A stretch of 64,000 nt of DNA from Spiroplasma gladiatoris (GTDB lineage Bacteria > Bacillota_I > Bacilli_A > Mycoplasmatales > Mycoplasmataceae). Shown one piece after another: positions 62,030 through 64,000 of the stretch; within the stretch, counting starts at the first letter, position 1; every line of letters starts with the position of its first letter. The position numbers were made by a program, and so were the translations under genes. The notes below the pieces were generated by a model that made no database searches, was not told the origin of the DNA, and saw only the letters and a list, made by a program, of their open reading frames with translations. The stretch lies in the NCBI RefSeq assembly GCF_004379335.1, contig NZ_CP038013.1, positions 620,001-684,000 of the forward strand, in the 5' to 3' direction.

Positions 62030-62077
62030 ATAAACATAAAAATAATATTTTTTTTATACATAAATAAAGTTAAAAAA
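62030..62077. promoter_or_regulatory. 15-bp perfect inverted repeat between divergent genes
   Basis: TTATTTATGTATAAA (62030-62044) and its exact complement TTTATACATAAATAA (62063-62077), 18 bp apart, lie between the divergent DUF2828 and TSUP genes. Possible operator for a dimeric regulator; the spacing also allows a long hairpin, but there is no T run. Confidence 0.45.
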
Positions 62078-62124
62078 TTTTTACTCTTGTAAAGTTGTAA
62101 AATATTTATAGGAGGAAAATATAA

Positions 62125-63564
62125 TTGATTAAAAATATTGATGAGTATTTGATTAAAATTGAAAAAGACATTGAAAAAGTCTATGAAATTTCAAATAATT
62201 TAATGAGTTTTAAAAAAACAACTAAAGAAATTAAAAAAAGCATAATTAAAGATTGAAAAGATAAAAATATTGATAATAATCAAAAAGTTAATTGCTTAAG
62301 TACTTTAAAAAAAAGTTATAAAGAATATTTAAAGATTTTTGATAAAAAGAGTAAAGATAACTTTATAAATTTAAATCAACAATATAATCAATACATTGAT
62401 ACTTACAACAAAGATAAAAAACCTTTAAAAAAGAAAATATCTGTTAAAGCAATGAAAATTTTAGGAATAAGTTTAGTTCCATTAATGATGTTATTAGCTT
62501 TATGTATTAGTTATTTATGTGTAAACAAAATTAATTTAACTAATCAAAATTCTATAATTGCATTTAGTTTATCAATGATTATTTTAGTAGTTTGTTTAAT
62601 ATTTTTAGTTTTTATAATCATATTTTCAACTAAAAAATCAGTATTAGATTACAAGAATAAATCTTATATTTGTGCAAGCATTGGATTTACAGCAAGTTTT
62701 TTTGATACATTAGGAATTGGTTCATTTGCAACTAACACTGGTCTTTTAAAAGCAACAAAAAGTTTAAAAGATGATAAAAAATTACCAGGAACATTGAATA
62801 TTGGTATGGCAATTCCAAACTTATTTTCTGGTGTATTATTTATGACAAGTGTTAGTGTTGATTTAACAACTTTAATTACATTTGTATTATCTGCAATTAT
62901 TGGTTCTTTAATTGGAAGTAGTATTGTTAATAAAATTAATAAAAAACTAATCGCTATTATAATGGGAGTAGTTCTTGCAATTACTTCAATTCTAATGCTT
63001 TTAACAGTCAAAGGAATTGAAATATTTCCATCAGGAAGTGCTATGGGAGTTTCAGATGTTTGATGAAAATTATTCTTAGGATGTCTTGCTTTTGTATTTT
63101 TAGGAATGATGATGAGTTTTGGAGTTGGTCTATATGCTCCAGCAATGGCAGTTATTTCATTTTTAGGAATTAACTTCTTAGTAGTATTTCCAATAATGAC
63201 TTGTAGTGCGGGGTTAACAATGCATATAAATGGTTATAAATTTTATTTTAAAAATAACTATATGCCAAAAACAAGCTTTTTTATGACAATGGGAGGTATA
63301 ATTGGAGTTTTAACTTCTTATACGATTGTATTTTTAGGTTTAATTACTTTATTAAAAGTTGATCAAACTTTAATAACAGATATTTTTAAATGATTAAGTG
63401 TTTTTGTTATTGCCTATTCTTCTTATACTTTATTTAGAAGTTATTTTAAACAAAGAAAAGTTGTAATAAGTGCTATACCAAAAATAAGTTATACTATTGA
63501 TTATTTGGATTTTAACAACTATATTAATAGTTTTTATACAAATACTTTTGTAAAAAATATCTAA
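62125..63564 (+). CDS. TSUP (TauE/SafE) family permease with N-terminal cytosolic domain
   Basis: Membrane carrier of 479 aa. Residues ~110-450 contain two TSUP repeats, seen in ASIGFTASFFDTLGIGSF and the second-half FLGMMMSFGVGLYAPAMAV, with about nine helices. The first ~105 residues are a hydrophilic Lys/Asp-rich helical domain (KIEKDIEKVYEISNNL..) that plain TSUP proteins lack. The best start is TTG 62125, 9 bases after AGGAGG; the first in-frame ATG is 26 codons later without such a site. TSUP proteins move sulfonates, sulfite or small organic anions; the substrate is not predictable. Confidence 0.87.
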
Positions 63565-63567
63565 AAA

Positions 63568-63605
63568 AAATGTTTCTTAAATAATTTTTAAGAAACATTT
63601 TTTTA
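63568..63605. terminator. Terminator between convergent TSUP and PTS genes
   Basis: Stem AATGTTTCTTA / TAAGAAACATT with seven T after it on the plus strand and an A run before it. Confidence 0.85.
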
Positions 63606-63614
63606 TTTGGTTTG

Positions 63615-64000
63615 TTATACTCTATTAGTTTTTATTTTTTTATTTTCTTTATAAGTTTTTTTTAATTCAAATATATCTTCATTAAAATCTTCTAAAAGTA
63701 AATTTCTTGTTCTTTGAGAAAAATATTTAACTTTGCCTAAAATTATTGTCATTAAAAACGTTACACAACAACTTACTAAAATTGATATTGCTCCTCATAA
63801 AAATCCTCCACCAAATCAAGTTGATACTCCAGTAGCATCTGGTGCTTTATGTTGGAACATTAAATAACCAAATATAGAACTTGCTCCTTGTAAAGCATAA
63901 GTGTTAGAAGCAACTAATACAAGACTTCCACAAAATACACCAATCGAACAAGCAATTAAAGGATATAAATGTTTTAAATTAACAGTAAATAATGAAGGTT
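63615..64000 (-). CDS. PTS EIIC domain, C-terminal part (gene continues beyond window)
   Basis: The last ~127 residues of a membrane PTS permease. They show a hydrophobic repeat YPLIACSIGVFCGSLVLVAS, a TYALQGASSIFGYLMF loop, WFGGGFLWGAISILVSCCVT and a basic tail. The pattern suits EIIC of the sucrose/trehalose/beta-glucoside type, but without the N-terminal half the subfamily is not certain. It is convergent with the TSUP gene across a shared terminator. Confidence 0.6.

Noticed and set aside
62664-63011. 115-codon minus-strand frame inside the TSUP gene
   Set aside because: Shadow of a well-supported membrane protein; its composition mirrors the hydrophobic opposite strand.

Overview
This is about 64 kb of very AT-rich DNA from a mollicute. 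The main evidence is that UGA is read as tryptophan throughout: almost every long protein (Cas9, CarB, the pyruvate dehydrogenase subunits, the PTS permeases) is open end to end only if TGA is a sense codon, and those positions carry conserved Trp residues. Tight operons, PTS sugar import, pyruvate dehydrogenase and D-lactate dehydrogenase fit a fermentative member of the Entomoplasmatales (Mesoplasma, Entomoplasma or Spiroplasma). The genus is inference, because no rRNA or other taxonomic marker lies in the window. I saw no rRNA or tRNA genes and no intact insertion sequence.

Layout. Nearly all genes are on the minus strand. 1-4.0 kb: nucleoside-type ABC importer (two permeases and a double-domain ATPase). 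4.1-11.0 kb: lipoate ligase and a complete pyruvate dehydrogenase operon. 11-18.6 kb: aldo/keto reductase, a HEPN/Abi-like protein, a decayed GntR regulator, a sugar kinase, small unknown proteins, an S1-domain protein and a protein phosphatase. 18.6-28.0 kb: beta-glucoside use (two GH1 phospho-glucosidases, RpiR regulator, cellobiose-type EIIC), with a DUF2130 protein and a HAD phosphatase on the plus strand. 28-37.7 kb: a membrane protein with a phage-capsid-like zinc motif, a glucose/GlcNAc PTS permease, D-lactate dehydrogenase, two AEC-family transporters, and a lidless DnaK paralogue next to a membrane-anchored J-domain protein. 37.7-46.7 kb: all genes for de novo UMP synthesis (pyrD, pyrB, pyrC, carA, carB, pyrF, pyrE) in one operon, which is unusual for a mollicute. 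47.0-48.3 kb: glyA.

48.4-60.2 kb is a complete type II-A CRISPR-Cas locus read on the minus strand: cas9 (1069 aa, both nuclease sites intact), tracrRNA, cas1, cas2, a long csn2, then an array of 97 repeats and 96 spacers. The leader is reduced to 27 bp plus the 3' end of csn2 and ends in the ATTTGAG sequence known to direct II-A spacer insertion. Several spacers come in near-identical pairs. In one pair the older and newer copies differ by a single synonymous-type change in the predicted seed, as expected if the host resampled a phage escape variant.

60.3-64 kb: a structured RNA candidate just upstream of cas9 and just downstream of a DUF2828 (TROVE/vWA-like) gene broken by three homopolymer frameshifts, then a TSUP-family permease with an extra cytosolic domain and the end of another PTS permease.
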